Shown piece by piece: positions 12,901 through 24,404 of a stretch of DNA of 64,000 nucleotides. The translations under genes were made by a program, and so were the position numbers. Under the pieces are notes generated by a model. The model saw nothing but the letters and a program-made list of their open reading frames with translations, did no database searches and was not told the DNA's origin. The stretch comes from Schistocephalus solidus (Eukaryota > Platyhelminthes > Cestoda > Diphyllobothriidea > Diphyllobothriidae), in NCBI GenBank assembly GCA_017591395.1, contig WEDG01007142.1, positions 185,468-249,467 of the forward strand. Reading direction: 5' to 3'. Within the stretch, counting starts at the first letter, position 1, and the number at the start of each line of letters is the position of its first letter.

Positions 12901-13753
12901 TAGTTCGATCGTCGTGTTCGACGATGTCTACCGTATGCTGTGCAGGGACAGTGACTCACGCTGGATTATAGTGAGAGTAGACTTTCGCTGCATCTACCTC
13001 ACTCCCTGTTCTACTCCCACCCCCACCTGAAACCGGTGCCAAGATATAGTCAAGAAGACCGGAGCTGGGAGAGTGCGCAGGCACACGCACTGTGGTCCAC
13101 CACCAAACAAGAACATGACAACACAAGAGAGGGGCGGCTCGGATATTAACTGCGTGGGAGTGTTATAAAGGCCACACTAAGAAGGAACCATTGCAGCCTG
13201 ACTCTCAGTGCGCCAGTCATCCGTGGCACACAAACGCACGCACTGGGCCGACCAGGTGCTCCGAAATATCCCGTCAGTTGCCAGCCTTCCAAGGCACGGA
13301 TTTTAACCCACTGGGATAGTTTCAAGTGCGTCAGCTTCTTTATAGTGAGGAACATTCGCTGAGCCATTGACCTCACTCTCACCCCCAGCCCCATAATCAG
13401 ACCACCGTCCAAACCGAAGAGTTGTCTGATGTGGGAGTGGGCGCATTGGTTGACAGATTGGCGTACCCATCTTCGCGCGACCTGCCCCCCAAAACGCACA
13501 CACCAGGATTCAATAAATCAGGGGATATGGAGGAGCCATCACCGTCTGACTCCCAATCCACTGGTCAGACCCTCGGCACACACAGCACATACACTGGGCC
13601 GACGGCGTGGTCTGGTGTAAGCGTCAGATTGGAAGCCTTCCAAGCCACGGTTTCTAGGACACCATGACAATCTCAGGTCCACGGTGATGGTGAGGGTGTT
13701 GTGTATGTATTTTGGAGGGTAGTGTACGCTGATTTGGTTAAGCCTCCGGTGGT

Positions 13754-14077
13754 TTAAGGTAGGTTGTCGTGGAGGCCCATGTGCCCCAATAGGCCCATGT
13801 GGTGTGTAAAGGTGAAGGAGCAGTGAGGGCAGTAGAGGCAGGCGCGGCGACTGTATGTCGGAGCCCCAGGCACTGGTTCACCAGCCTCCGTGCGATGGGT
13901 TCGCAGCCGAGCAATCAGATCAATGCGTGAGGTGAAGATGTGGGAGCAGGAGAAATCGGGAGAGGCTGGGGCCGGCCGAAAACCTGACTGCCTTGAAGAT
14001 CCGTTTAGCAACCTCGTCGTTGATTCTCGTGTTGTGTGACAGTGCGCTTCCCAGATGAGCATGAGCGTCGTTGACAT
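13754..14077 (-). pseudogene. Zinc-finger part of decayed RTE element
   Basis: The frame encodes one complete C2H2 finger (C-P-H-C then H-M-G-L-H, within LYCPHCSFTFTHHMGLLGHM) and one degenerate finger upstream (FSCSHIFTSRIDL). Between them lies HRTEAGEPVPGAPTY, a linker that also occurs in the copy at 34871-35209. Upstream, the RT frame is joined after a segment reading about RINDEVAKRIFKAV, so the RT C-terminal region between these points is deleted. Confidence 0.7.
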
Positions 14078-14132
14078 TGATTCGGGGAGTATTTTAATCC
14101 ACCCTGGACGGCAGTTGGTGCATGACCACCAT

Positions 14133-14870
14133 TTAGGCTGTATTGATTGTTAATCCAAATTTGGTGCAGCCTGCGGTGGAGAGGTTCATGCTCTTTTGCA
14201 TGTCCTCCTCCGTCCCCGTGTTAAGGACGCATTCGTCCGCAAAGAGCGAGTCATGGACCGTACTCGTAGAAACATGCGTTGGGGCCTGCATACGCCGATT
14301 GTTGAGAAGGTGCCCGTCAGCTCTGTTGGCGACGTGGATCCCAGGGCGCTCATTACGGTAGGCATCCATCGGTGTAGCAGAGCACGTGAGAATTAAGAGG
14401 TTGAGGGCCAGTACGCAATCCTACTTCACTCCGTTAGTCACTGTGAATGCTTCGGATACCGACTCATTGTCAGTGACGCGCGCCATTATCCCGTCGTAAA
14501 GCTGGTGCACCATGTGCGTGAACCGCTCAGGACAGTCGCGATTCACCGTTTCAAAGGCTTTCGTCAGGTCCACTACGCTAGTGTAGAGGTGACTCCGCAT
14601 CTCTTGGCAGTCCTCTTGCAGCGGGCGAGCGGCGAAGATCGTGGTAATTGTTCCTTGGTGTCGTTCGAAGCCACATTTGCTTTCCGGGAGCAGTCCTTGC
14701 TCCAGGTGAGCATTCAGACGATTGAGGAGAATGCGGGTGAAGATCTTTCCGGTGATGCTCAGCAACGAGATGCCTCTGCGGTTGTCACAGATTTGGCGGT
14801 TCCCCTTTTTCTTGTTGAGGTGGACAATGGTGGTGTCATTGAGATCCTGAGGGCCTTGTCCCTCACACAC
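14133..14870 (-). pseudogene. RTE-type reverse transcriptase fragment
   Basis: Two frames, 14870-14421 and 14369-14133, together give RT palm sequence: GISLLSITGKIFTRILLNRL, LNAHLEQGLLPESKCGF, LYTSVVDLTKAFETVNRD and DSLFADECVLN. The catalytic FADD box is mutated to FADE. The two frames are separated by a frameshift near 14400. The related copy at 35533-36180 keeps FADD. The RT would copy the element RNA at a nicked target, but this copy cannot. Confidence 0.8.
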
Positions 14871-15119
14871 ACAAATAGGGGGGCGGTCCGTATCCCAACT
14901 GGGTGGTAGTGTGGGCAGGACCGAGTTATTCTGTCAATGAGCAACCGTCCAAAAACAACGATTTTAGCGTACCGGGATATATTCGATCACGTCAGATTAT
15001 TTATAGTAAGAACTTTGCGTTGGGTACTGTGGTGACGGAGTCCCCAGAAGCGAGCTCATTTCATCTTGGCCATCCAAGGCATCAGTCCATTCTCCCATAC
15101 CCAGGGTGGTGGTGGGTGG

Positions 15120-15640
15120 GGACTGGAAATGGGAATAGAAAGTGAGGTGGATAAATCAGCGCATTGTCCTCGCTAGAAAAAAAACCCAGTGCGGTAGAAG
15201 CTATCACGGTGCACTAAAAGCCGTGTGTTGGAGGGTTGCAAACTTACAGGAAAACTCGGACCACGTGGTTAGTCCAGTGTGTCTTTGTGGGGAGGGGCTG
15301 ACTGGCGAACTGAGAGTCAGGCTGCAATGGCTCCTGTTAAATGTAGCCTTTATGGCACACCAACTCCATGGGATTTGATCCAGGTGCAGTGGCACGCTCA
15401 GAATCGGCTCCGGCCACACTAGCTACTTGTGCCCTCTCCTGTGTCTGGTCTTTGTGGCGTGGTCATGACACCTGGCCCGGTTTGGGGATGGGGAGAGCGT
15501 GCGGTAGATGCAGTGCAAGTCTATTCTCACCATAATCTGACTCAAGTGTTAGTCACCATCACCGTGCCACATTGCTGTGGTCCGCACGGTGGACCTCTTT
15601 GGATAGGACGATCGAACAATCGGTTGGTCTGACGAGGCGT
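15120..15640 (+). mobile_element. RTE 3'-end fragment, plus orientation
   Basis: This stretch aligns, on the opposite strand, with the 3' untranslated region of the RTE copy at 34420-33930. Shared segments include CTGAGAGTCAGGCTGCAATG (15309) and the GGCTCCTGTTAAATGTAGCC block. No coding part is present. It is the first of four similar fragments, all in this orientation, between 15 and 18.7 kb. Confidence 0.65.
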
Positions 15641-16929
15641 GGTGATGGGACTTGTTCTGCGGTTTCATTACTGTATACTCTCAGGGAGCGCATACGACCG
15701 AGTAGGCTCTCACGGTGACCGAGTGTGCAGGCTAAATGCTTTCAGTTGAGGCAAATGTGACAGGAGTATGTTAGTGCTCCTGGTGTTGTTTCGCCAGTCT
15801 CCATGTGATGAATTCGCAAGTGACTGACCAAGCCGATGTGCAATACATATGTGCAGTGGCAATATGTGTAGTATAGATTGGTAGCTGCTGAGTTGGGGGT
15901 TGTGGTGATGCTGCTAGTGATGGGGATGCTGATGGTGGTAGCTTTGGTGCTCGAGGATGTGCGAGTTGGAGTTGATGGGTCACCATTGTGGTTTAGTCGG
16001 CTTTTGTGGTCGGATTGCGTGCAGGCACGGTCGGTGCTGCCAAGATGTTTTAAGGTAAAGCTTTGGTGGCTCTTACCCCTAATCGATTAGTTTATTCACA
16101 TACATGCAGCGCACACCCACTTTCGCGTGCTTCAAAAGCACACAGACAAATGTAAATTTCTATAACTGACCTGCAGAAGGGGTCCTGTTTGTCAGGCTAC
16201 GCATGCCTGAAGTCTTGACAGACGGAGGTTGTTTACGCATCAGTTAGGTGGCGCCAAGGATGTGCCAACACCTTCTACGCCAGCGCGCGACAGTCCTAAA
16301 CTGTGGTTATTTTCTTAGATGCAAATTGACTTTTGGAGTGTCCACTATCGGGCCAAAATCTGTAGGTTAATTTAAGTGAGATTTTTTTATAGTAATTTTG
16401 TTTATTCAATCGGAAAAATTCTCTCTAGGGTTCGTATTCGGGCTCATAGTCGTTTTTAGATTTCGCATCGGCAGTATTTAAGAGTTCCGTGAATGTCACA
16501 ATCAAAAGTATGCATACTTATCGTTCATAAAGACTCCACTAGATGCAAAGTTTGTCCTTTCTCAAGTGGATGGTTGTGTCTTAATCGTCACAATCCTCAG
16601 GCAAAATCTTAGTAAGCAGGAAACGAGGAAAGACGCAAGATGAGTGATTTATAGTTAACATGCTATGGAGTAGCTGTTTTTTTGGTGGCATTGCCTATGG
16701 CGAGGCCAATGTGAGTATGTACCGCGTTTAGTCATGTCTGTGACCAGTCTTTAGTTATAGTTGCATTTACTTCTCGTTTTTGAGCTACTGTACATGCGTC
16801 GATAGTAAATAGAACAGGCTTGTGTTAAATATGTGTATCACATTGGCTCACGGCATGCATTTGCCGGGCTGTGCTGGAGCAGCACGAGACTTTACTTCTG
16901 TTGTAAATGCGTCCATTCCATGCCCCAGA

Positions 16930-17140
16930 CAACTGGTCGGCTCGGGCAGCGGCTGAGGTTTCAGAATGGGAATAGAGAGAGCGAGGTCAACAGTTGAGCG
17001 CATTTTCCTCACTATAAGCAATCTAACGCGTTTGAACCTCTCACTGCGCAGCGCAAGTCTGCTAACACTATAATATACTTCACATGCGACTCACGGTCCC
17101 TATGCCACCCTACTGTGTGACATACGGCGGCCCTCGTTTA
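16930..17140 (+). mobile_element. RTE 3'-end fragment, internally deleted
   Basis: The GAGGTCAACAGTTGAGCGCA segment (16983) matches the start of the RTE 3' region, and CACGGTCCCTATGCCACCCT (17091) matches its extreme end. The middle of the region is missing. Confidence 0.5.
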
Positions 17141-17659
17141 AATCGAAGTTTGACCTGCCACATTCGTTTCACACTCCTAAGAATGTGTCGCGGCAGTTTA
17201 AGTTATATGGAGACCCTGGTCACTACGACCTTCCCACCCGCTTCTGAATATGAATGCGATGTGGGCGCTGTTACCGAGTGTAGTATTCTCCACAGAAAGA
17301 TTGACTACTGAGTTAGAGGAAGTTGGCAGTCGGACGAGGGCAAACGTCCGATGTTTCATTGTCAGCGAGGCATGCGTCACAGCGCCTTGGGCCTTGAGTC
17401 GGTCTTGACCATTATTGGCCTGTTTGGATAGTCGTGATAGGCTGAGAATTAGACTGCGTGAGAAAGTACGCCCAAGAGGCGCAGCGTTGCACAAGGCGCC
17501 CGGAGTAGGGTCACTCCAAACGTAGGTCTTCACGTCACATCAGCTATTGTGCAAGCACAAGTTGCTTGACAGTCGGACACATAAATTATGAAAGACAGCT
17601 TGAAACCCAAAAGAGTAATCCCTCATCACGGTGCGTCAGCACATTCCTCGTTAATAATA

Positions 17660-18060
17660 ATTATGATGTGTTTTAGTCTATCAGGTTACGCTTTCAGTTG
17701 GAGCTTTAAAAGTTGCCAACTGATGGATTAAATCCGGCCCATTCAATTCACTGAGAATTAGACTACACTGACTTCTTATTGGTGTGGTTTAAACCGCACT
17801 CCTCATCTACGTGAGATCCGAAGTCTTCTGGCTTAGTCTGGTACTTGCGAAGCGGGAACTAGGTCGTTTGCGACACGTAGACGGACTACTTATTCATATG
17901 AGCTACTTTGTTCCTACCCACCTCCGGCCGTCTTGGTTGATTTTTCTATCAGGTAATATGGTATGGGGTGAGAGAGTAAGGCAGATGCTCTGAAAGTCTT
18001 CTTCCCTATAAATACATTTGCGCGCACGTTATGACCGTAAGACCCGCCGCGTAGGATAGC
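17660..18060 (+). mobile_element. RTE 3'-end fragment, old and diverged
   Basis: Weak, collinear similarity to the RTE 3' region: a block near 17795 (CCTCATCTACGTGAGATCCG against the CACTCCGTGGGATCCGAG block of the younger copies) and the GAGAGAGTAAGGCAGATGC block near 17970. It is more diverged than the copy at 15120. Confidence 0.35.
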
Positions 18061-18379
18061 GGTGGTCATCGTCGCTTGTGAGGGCCAGACTATCGTTTGT
18101 TGCATTACCCGAGGATTGATATATTTCAGCACGATATACTGCCTGTGGGCATTATTTCCGGGCTGAAGTTAGCTGCCTGACTGAACTCAGCATATACAGA
18201 TATGCGGAACACTCTATTGCATGTTCTTTCGTTGCTACCGAAAAGCAATCATTCGACTACATTTTGAAGGATTATCACCTTTAGAAGGTGCCAATATTAT
18301 AACGGATTATCCATAGCCGAATATTTCACCAATTGATCTTTCTGGATAACCAATAATCGGGACGATGATATGGAAACTT

Positions 18380-18640
18380 GGCCGCCCCTCCCATGGGCAG
18401 AACAGTTCGTGTTTAGACGGCGTAGACGGACTCTCTGGCTTTGTCAGCCACTGCTCCAAATCCTAATTCCGGTCTTCTTGACTTCGTATTGTCACCGGGT
18501 TTAGGTGGATGAGAGTGCGTCAGATACTTCGCAAGTCGGCTATTACTGTAAAGTAGTCCACAGGCAAGTCACTGTCTCAGCACCCAGCGTGATTTACACC
18601 AAGTCTTTCCGATTGTTCACCACCTCGGTGTACGATCATA
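18380..18640 (+). mobile_element. RTE 3'-end fragment
   Basis: The segment CCGGTCTTCTTGACT through GTCACCGGG, then GATGAGAGTGCGTCAGATAC, aligns with the distal RTE 3' region at 34080-33960 read on its minus strand. No coding sequence. Confidence 0.45.
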
Positions 18641-20386
18641 AATGCGCAGAGTTGAACTCATAATCATCTTTGACGGCGTGTAGGCCAACAGTTACTTCAA
18701 GGCCAATTTTCACACCACCAAATTATACTTATAATTTCGGCGACCGGTTTCTCCAACGCAGCTGTACTCCCCTACAGTTGTAGAATAACCGGTAAACGAT
18801 ACAATCCTACCCGCTGGCGATTGACTACTGATTTCGGCTAGGGGCTACTTATATTGCATGGTGCAATCTGGCAGTTATGTTCATCAGCCCTGCCCATTTA
18901 GGGGCAATGATTTGCCTCAACAAGCTTTCGTAAGTGTCTGTCTGTTCTGACCGTTTTATAGAAGAGGTTGATTTCGGCTCCTGACAGCTGGCTTACTGCG
19001 AGGCGATTCCCCTCGACAAAATGCGCACATACACATGCACCGATTGCTTGCTGCAAGAGCTTTAGTATTTGTCCTTCCTGAACCCTGCTTTGACAACTGA
19101 TCTCCAAATTGGTTTCAGTTGAAGGTGTCCTAGGAATATGTTCCCCTGACAGCCGATCTTCAAGCCCTTACCATCAGATGGTGGCAAATGTGTTGTGGAC
19201 ATTTTGCGCCCGAAAAATGCTATTTGAAGCTTTGGAGGATAGCCTAAGTACGTGGCCCGTAGAAAGGTCAACCTATCGAGGTTCCATTCCGTAACAAAAA
19301 AAATATAACTTATTTTACTGGGAAAAGTGCTCTCAGCATACAGAAAGTGGTATGCTTACGATTGCATAAGGTAATCCTATTCAAACTTATTAGTCACTGA
19401 CCTTATCGAAACTTGCATTGCTGTAACCTCTCTGTCAGCGAAATCCTTCTCGCTTTCACCAACTGGTTCTGAACGACACAAAGAGCGAAAACACTGCACC
19501 GAGTTCCCGCACGAAGCAGTTCTTCAAACGTCACGGTGCATATGCCGTTTTACTCGCCCCCATTATTTATTTAGAGATACTTACTGTACTGCAAAAATTG
19601 AGTTTACTCATTGGACAGGCACTTTCGTATTTCCATCATTGTTGCTTTTATTAAGAAAATTACACAGTCTAACAAAGAATTAGTACTTGCAATGTCTAAT
19701 TTGCATTTTTAATTTAAATGGAGATTCTGCATTATTAGTTTGGTGTTTTGGTAGATGCATTCGTACTGGTCTTCGCTGGATAAGAGACGTTTCGTCAGGT
19801 CAGGTACTGTACAAAAATCAAAACTTGTATATGGAAAATACAGCTGATAATGGCCAGTCGGCAGCGGACGGGGCAGCTCTTGATGCTGTAATTGCACTGA
19901 ATCCACCAGTTTCGGATGTCAGAGAGCCAAAATTTACTCTGAAAACATCCGAACGAACAGGCATATCCCATTGAAAACTGCTCCTGTGTCTTCTGAAGTC
20001 TCACTCATTTAAGAGCTAGGGATCAATTGTAAAGTAGCCTCCGTAGACGGCGACCTTAGGCTGAGCCAGGCGATGTATTTAGACTCACAAACAGTCACCT
20101 TGATCCAGTCACTCCATTCGATCAACGCTGATGTGAGAAGAGGGATGTCGATGTAAGGCCCATTCTCTATTCCAGGGTAACAGTCATCGTCTAACTGTTG
20201 TGCCCGTCCCCAACGCCAGACCTAGAACGGAGTCTATATTTTGCGAGGACTGGAGCCTAGTCAGTCGACGCAGCGGAACGAGCAACGCAGACAGAAGATC
20301 AACCCACTCCGTAGGCATGCATGACCCCCAACAACACATAGAGAATGTGGAAGGAGCGGCACGAAGTTGAGCGAAAAGGATCTTCA
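18641..20386. other. No recognised feature (downstream of OGFOD2)
   Basis: This is the region 3' of the OGFOD2-like gene. Short frames on both strands have no family match. Nothing repeated within the window was recognised here. Confidence 0.4.
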
Positions 20387-20860
20387 TTATTGAGTTAAAA
20401 GAGAGGCAGACTGAGACGGGAGCGAGTCAAGCCAGAAGCCATCACCAAAACCAGAAGTTATGACATGTTGATCTGATGGGGGCAGCTTGCCCTCGACAAC
20501 CTGACCATTCAACCAATACGGGAGGGGGACGATTTGTGGCCTGAGATGACAACGGGGACATGGAGAGTGGCTGTTGCGCACAGAAGTTGACCTCAGCCAG
20601 ATGATGAGGTTTCGCCGAACATATCCGGGCGCCAGGGGTTGCGCTCCGTGCACATGACTGCCCCGATGAAGCAAGGCCCAGCCCGGTTGGTTGGGTACCA
20701 GGGCGGCGGGCGGACAGGGTTCCTCCATAATCCAGTGAGGATCCGGATGCGCAAAGCAGATTTCACCACCGGCGGCATCTTCGTCAACTGGCATCGTCAC
20801 CGCTGAGTCGAAACTCCTATCACCGGACTTTTGCAGGCGCAGACAAATGTTTATTGTGAG
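20387..20860 (-). CDS. OGFOD2: OGFOD2-type 2OG/Fe(II) oxygenase, last exon
   Basis: The exon starts after a TGCACTTTCAG acceptor and has 157 codons before the stop. It opens LTINICL, continuing the HYDNAE that ends the previous exon, as in vertebrate OGFOD2 (HYDNAELTLNV). Then come a GGEICF strand, the distal iron ligand in LLHRGSHVHGAQPL, and the 2-oxoglutarate-binding Arg in RRNLIIWLRSTSVRN. A CPRCHLRP segment and SGFGDGF near the C-terminus also match the family. Two insertions relative to the human protein are visible: about 17 residues between LTINICL and GGEICF, and about 20 between CPRC and GFGDGF. The catalytic set (His-x-Asp in the previous exon, His and Arg here) looks complete. The substrate of OGFOD2 is not known to me. 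Confidence 0.87.
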   Translation of the reverse strand, partial: LTINICLRLQKSGDRSFDSAVTMPVDEDAAGGEICFAHPDPHWIMEEPCPPAALVPNQPGWALLHRGSHVHGAQPLAPGYVRRNLIIWLRSTSVRNSHSPCPRCHLRPQIVPLPYWLNGQVVEGKLPPSDQHVITSGFGDGFWLDSLPSQSASLLTQ

Positions 20861-20952
20861 CTGAAAGTGCAACATACAGATGTCAGGTGCGATATATATG
20901 TATGAGAAGGATGTCACCACCAAAGGAAACGGAAATTACCACGTCTAGCTGA

Positions 20953-21058
20953 TTGGTCATCATCAGCCAGGCATACCCAAACCCTTTTGCAATGCCTGAG
21001 GCTCGAATCCCCATTGTGTTAGTTTTAAGTCCAACGTCCTACCCATTGAACTGCAGGC
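20953..21058 (-). mobile_element. tRNA-derived SINE, truncated, in OGFOD2 intron
   Basis: On the minus strand from 21058: TGCAGTTCAATGGGTAGGAC (A-box region), then GGATTCGAGCCTC (B box), then GCCTGGCTGATGATGACC, the beginning of the body shared with the other copies. It ends shortly after, so it is 3'-truncated. It lies directly beside a second SINE at 21130-21338 in the same orientation. Confidence 0.55.
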
Positions 21059-21129
21059 TCTTTATCCTGTTGGTGGCGAACATAATATTAAGCATAATAG
21101 AGCGGTACTTAGTTACGGTGGTAAGCAGT

Positions 21130-21338
21130 ATACTCATCCGGTTGTCTTCAGTTTTAATCTCGAGCACCGCCAGCAGCCGCACAGCGACTAGTAATATAGA
21201 CAGAATATCATTACCGACAAACGCCAGGGGGACTGGAATGACCATTTCTGACTTATTGGCCGTCAGTAGTCAGTCATACACAATCTCAGGAGGCTCGAAC
21301 GCGCGATCGGTTGGGTAGAAGTCTAACGCCCTAGCCAT
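21130..21338 (-). mobile_element. tRNA-derived SINE copy in OGFOD2 intron
   Basis: On the minus strand from 21338: ATGGCTAGGGCGTTAGACTT (A-box region), GCGTTCGAGCC (B box), then a body matching the copy at 8405-8230 (TATGACTGACTACTGACGGC against TATGACTGGCTGATGACTGC, and a CTAGT/ATATTAC block further on). The two internal promoter boxes plus a shared tRNA-unrelated body define a SINE. Confidence 0.6.
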
Positions 21339-22866
21339 ATTCATATAAAAAACTAAAAATTTCACAAAAAGGGAAAGATTTCGAGCTAAGTGCCCCGGAC
21401 ATAAATATTTAGGATACGTTCCGAAGTCGAAGACAATCCACTTTCATGGAAAAGCCACGTAATGCCCATTTTCGAATGAGCAGCACAACCAATAGTATAA
21501 TTTCAGACGACAGTGGTCTATGCCACACTCCCAACACTGGCTAAAATTCCAGTCATGTGGTTCCCCAGTTTTCGCTCTAGCATGATGCATCTGCAAGGGG
21601 TTCCCTAACGACCTCTATGTTGTTTCTGGTAGATACCCCAGTTTTTAAATAACCGCTGTTCTTCCTAGGCATAGTTTGCAGAGACTGCCGCAACGGTTCG
21701 ACGATTCGATGCTGTCCTACCGGAGATTTTTTTCTGGTAGTGGGTCTCTTGATTGCTCATGCATAAGAAAAGACCCGTTCCCAGTGTTAAATTGGAAGAA
21801 CTGCACTCGATATTTGGAATATGAGTTTTGTTGGCAAAAAGTGGAATTTACTGGCCAGTAAAGTTCTTGTTCCGGCAACCGGTCATGCTTCTTTTCAGCC
21901 TCAACTTTGGATTAAATGCTCCTCGCGTAGTGCGGGCTATTATAACTACCACATCATCACAAGTTTCACGTTGTGACTTCAAGAGAGTCAAATTGTTTCG
22001 ATAGAATGCACGACCTATTGTGCGGCCTTTTGAAATTGAGCCACCATATTTTCTGCTCTCCCTTCGCACGTTAATCCTCTTATATGTACATCGGTTGGCC
22101 TATTTCACCCATTATATACCGAATTTTAGCCACATTTGCTTACTCAAACGACAAAAATGAGGTCATCAGCGTACGACGCTGGCACCGTTTTGAAAGACGT
22201 CCAAGTTGGTCGATATTTTGAGACGTATTCAAGGACGATTCTTCATGATGTCAATATATGCATTCTTCGGCCATTCGTTTGTGATCTTCCAGTGTTGTTT
22301 GGTTTGTATGCCCAACCTTATTCACAGTGAATCGAGGACATTTTTTGCTGAAAGTTTCAAAATAAAGCGTAGCTCTCTCTTTCTCTCAAAAGATAAGGTA
22401 GTAAAATGTGCTGGAACTTCGCGACAAAGTAACTTGAGTCTTCAATTAATCCTGTTCTAGGTCTTACTCTTGTAGATCAAATATCTTTGCCTTCGGATTC
22501 ACTGGCGAAGATGACTTATTATTTTCTTATAGACAGCCGTTGGTAATCTCGAGGAGTAAATCTTTAGACCGATTGCGTGTAAATCCAGTGTAGTGGCACT
22601 GTTCCATAAAAGTCGGTCAGTTTCTCCCTCCTAAACTGAAAGCAAATACGACCTCTGTTGGTAACGGATTCCTTGTGTGCATCGACACATAGGACCTCCA
22701 CTTAAATCATCTAAAGCTCTCTCCCACCCTACACTGTAGTTATAATGTATTTGGAATGTTTCGGGGGAAAGGTGTTTCCAAGAAAAACGCTTGGGCGTAA
22801 GGTACTGAATGTCTGCCTCAAACCGAATACGGTGCAGAAGATACGGATTAAAATAACGAAACGAAC

Positions 22867-23267
22867 CTCGGCGTTGTCATAGTGGTAAGAGAGACCAGAG
22901 TCCATGGTAGTCTCCAAATCTACCGCAGCGGGACCCTCGTACTCGACTGTGAAGGCTCTGTAGGAGTCAATCTTTCCGCCAATATCGGGAAAGATTAATT
23001 GGAGGAGGCAACGGAGTGACACCGGCCCGACTGAGCTAAGAAGACCTTGGCTTATCAAGTCAACATCCGCACCACCTGGGTCAGAAGGTGTCTCGGGATG
23101 AGCTCGGGCCAAATGACCGGGCAGCTCGCAGAGCAAAATGCCTTGGCGATTCATTGTGTTTGGGCGACTGGCCGGAAGACCCGAGGCCAGGAAAGCATCC
23201 AATTCGGCATTTAGTCTCCGTAGGCATGCTGTTGTCAGGAGCGGTAGTGTATAAACTTCTTGCAATT
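22867..23267 (-). CDS. OGFOD2: OGFOD2-type 2OG/Fe(II) oxygenase, catalytic-domain exon
   Basis: The exon is bounded by TTTGTCTTTTTAG and GAG|GTTCGT. It has two bases of a split codon and then 133 codons. Family matches in order: LQEVYTLPLLTTACLRRLN, SRPNTMNRQGILLCEL (the RPNTMN-x-x-G-[VI]-LL-x-EL signature of OGFOD2), LIFPDIGGKIDSYRAFTVEY, and SYHYDNAE at the end, where His and Asp are the first two iron ligands. It joins the last exon in phase 0 across a 2006-bp intron that holds two SINEs. The frame continues upstream of the acceptor but that part is intronic by its pyrimidine tract. Length and order fit the family; the N-terminal third is less certain. Confidence 0.87.
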
Positions 23268-23789
23268 CTAAAAAGACAAATAAAGGATCATTTAGCCGTT
23301 TCACTAAACAAAAAGGCTACTGTTATTTTAATAAGTAGGTTTTAAACGTTAGTTTAGAAAGCAAAGGATGCAGCCGGATTCGGAAGTGCGAGGCCAAGCA
23401 CATTTAGGCGCATCAGTGAGGATGAACTGATCAGGCCCCAAAAACAAGTCTAATAAATCAATTTACCCACTGATTTTGATGCGATAAGTGGCGAAACACT
23501 GAGAACCATACCGAATACGACAATAAATAAGATTCGGTCGTGCACCTCCATCGCAACAACGCAAGTCAAACAAAATTAAATTTCGTTAGCTGAAGATGGC
23601 GACCCTGATGAGGGAGGAAGTCCTTCGTGAAATGAAAGTGAACAGCGCTGCATACTACAGTATTCATTAGGTCTGGGTATTGGCAGAACGAAGCGTTGAG
23701 GAAGCAAGAAAAAAAGAATAAAGTGCAGCCTGCAGCTTCTCCGTCGCGGACCAGGTAACGGTAGTCTTCAGGTTCAGCTGAGTGGCTAC

Positions 23790-23856
23790 CCGTAGAATTT
23801 GCATCATCCGTAGTCGTATTATGACATAATGAATATACAACGCCATTCGGTAAATC
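23790..23856 (-). CDS. Possible small OGFOD2 exon
   Basis: The known neighbours require an exon that starts in phase 0 and ends in phase 1. This segment follows TTTAATTTTCCAG, has 22 codons plus one base (DLPNGVVYSLC and on), and could end at ACGG|GTAGCC, which meets both phases. The peptide has no clear conserved motif, since this linker varies in the family, so the call rests on phase and splice sites only. The frame stays open beyond the proposed donor. Confidence 0.33.
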
Positions 23857-24239
23857 CTGGAAAATTAAAGTAGTGTCTGGGGATGGATAGGATCGCCCAC
23901 CTTAAAAGTCAAGAGACTGCATGACACCATTCATCTACTAAGCCATCTTATGAACTTATTGTCCGGCGAAATGCAGTTTAACTGGGGGGAGGAGATCATC
24001 TGCAACCTCATGTTAGGCTTTTCGGTGGTCATATGTGCAGAACGGGAAGATTTCATTCCGAAAAATAGCAACAACTAGCCTCAACAGCAAAATATTTAAA
24101 ACACACCTGGTACGGGTTCAAGTAAGGAAAAAACTTCGTCCATCTCAAAGCGTCGTTGTTTCATTTTTCGAAGTAAATTTGCAACCAACGGCTGATAATC
24201 ATCTGCCTACAAATCTAAAATGTTAGAACGCGTTCTCAC

Positions 24240-24404
24240 TGAGAGAACAAACGACGTTCTGCTTAGGGGCGTGTAATGTTTGACAATGTTGACTTTGCGC
24301 TCCAGACTTCTAATGGATTCAAAACGACGATCCGAGGACTCACGCCGCACCTCTGCCAAAATTTCATCTATTTTATCATCAGTGACTTTCAATTTGTGCA
24401 GAAA
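24240..24404 (-). CDS. OGFOD2: OGFOD2-type oxygenase, N-terminal-region exon
   Basis: A 165-nt, 55-codon exon between TTTGACAG and TCA|GTGAGA, phase 0 at both ends. It encodes KVTDDKIDEILAEVRRESSD, then RSLERKVNIVKHYTPLSRTS. This resembles the OGFOD2 segment with an [IL]LAE helix rich in Glu and Arg followed by a basic R-K-x-x-I-x-x-x-Y-x-P stretch. It lies about 1 kb upstream of the catalytic exon on the same strand. Family assignment comes from this order and the weak but collinear similarity. A separate gene is unlikely. Confidence 0.65.

Larger units (their letters stand above)
12901..14930 (-). mobile_element. RTE-type retrotransposon copy with zinc-finger tail, decayed
   Basis: A minus-strand partial copy of the element seen more completely at 33921-38462. 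In order on the minus strand it has RT sequence (14870-14130), a deletion, a zinc-finger-encoding part (14077-13750) and a 3' untranslated region (13700-12901) that aligns with 34640-33921. The endonuclease half is missing. The 3' boundary is set by the position where similarity to the other copy ends, near GTTCGATCGTCG. Confidence 0.75.

Noticed and set aside
13422..13667. Plus-strand frames over the RTE 3' region
   Set aside because: They are antisense to the minus-strand element and shift between copies.
17198..17533. 111-codon minus-strand frame
   Set aside because: It overlaps the end of an RTE 3'-region fragment and has no recognisable motif.
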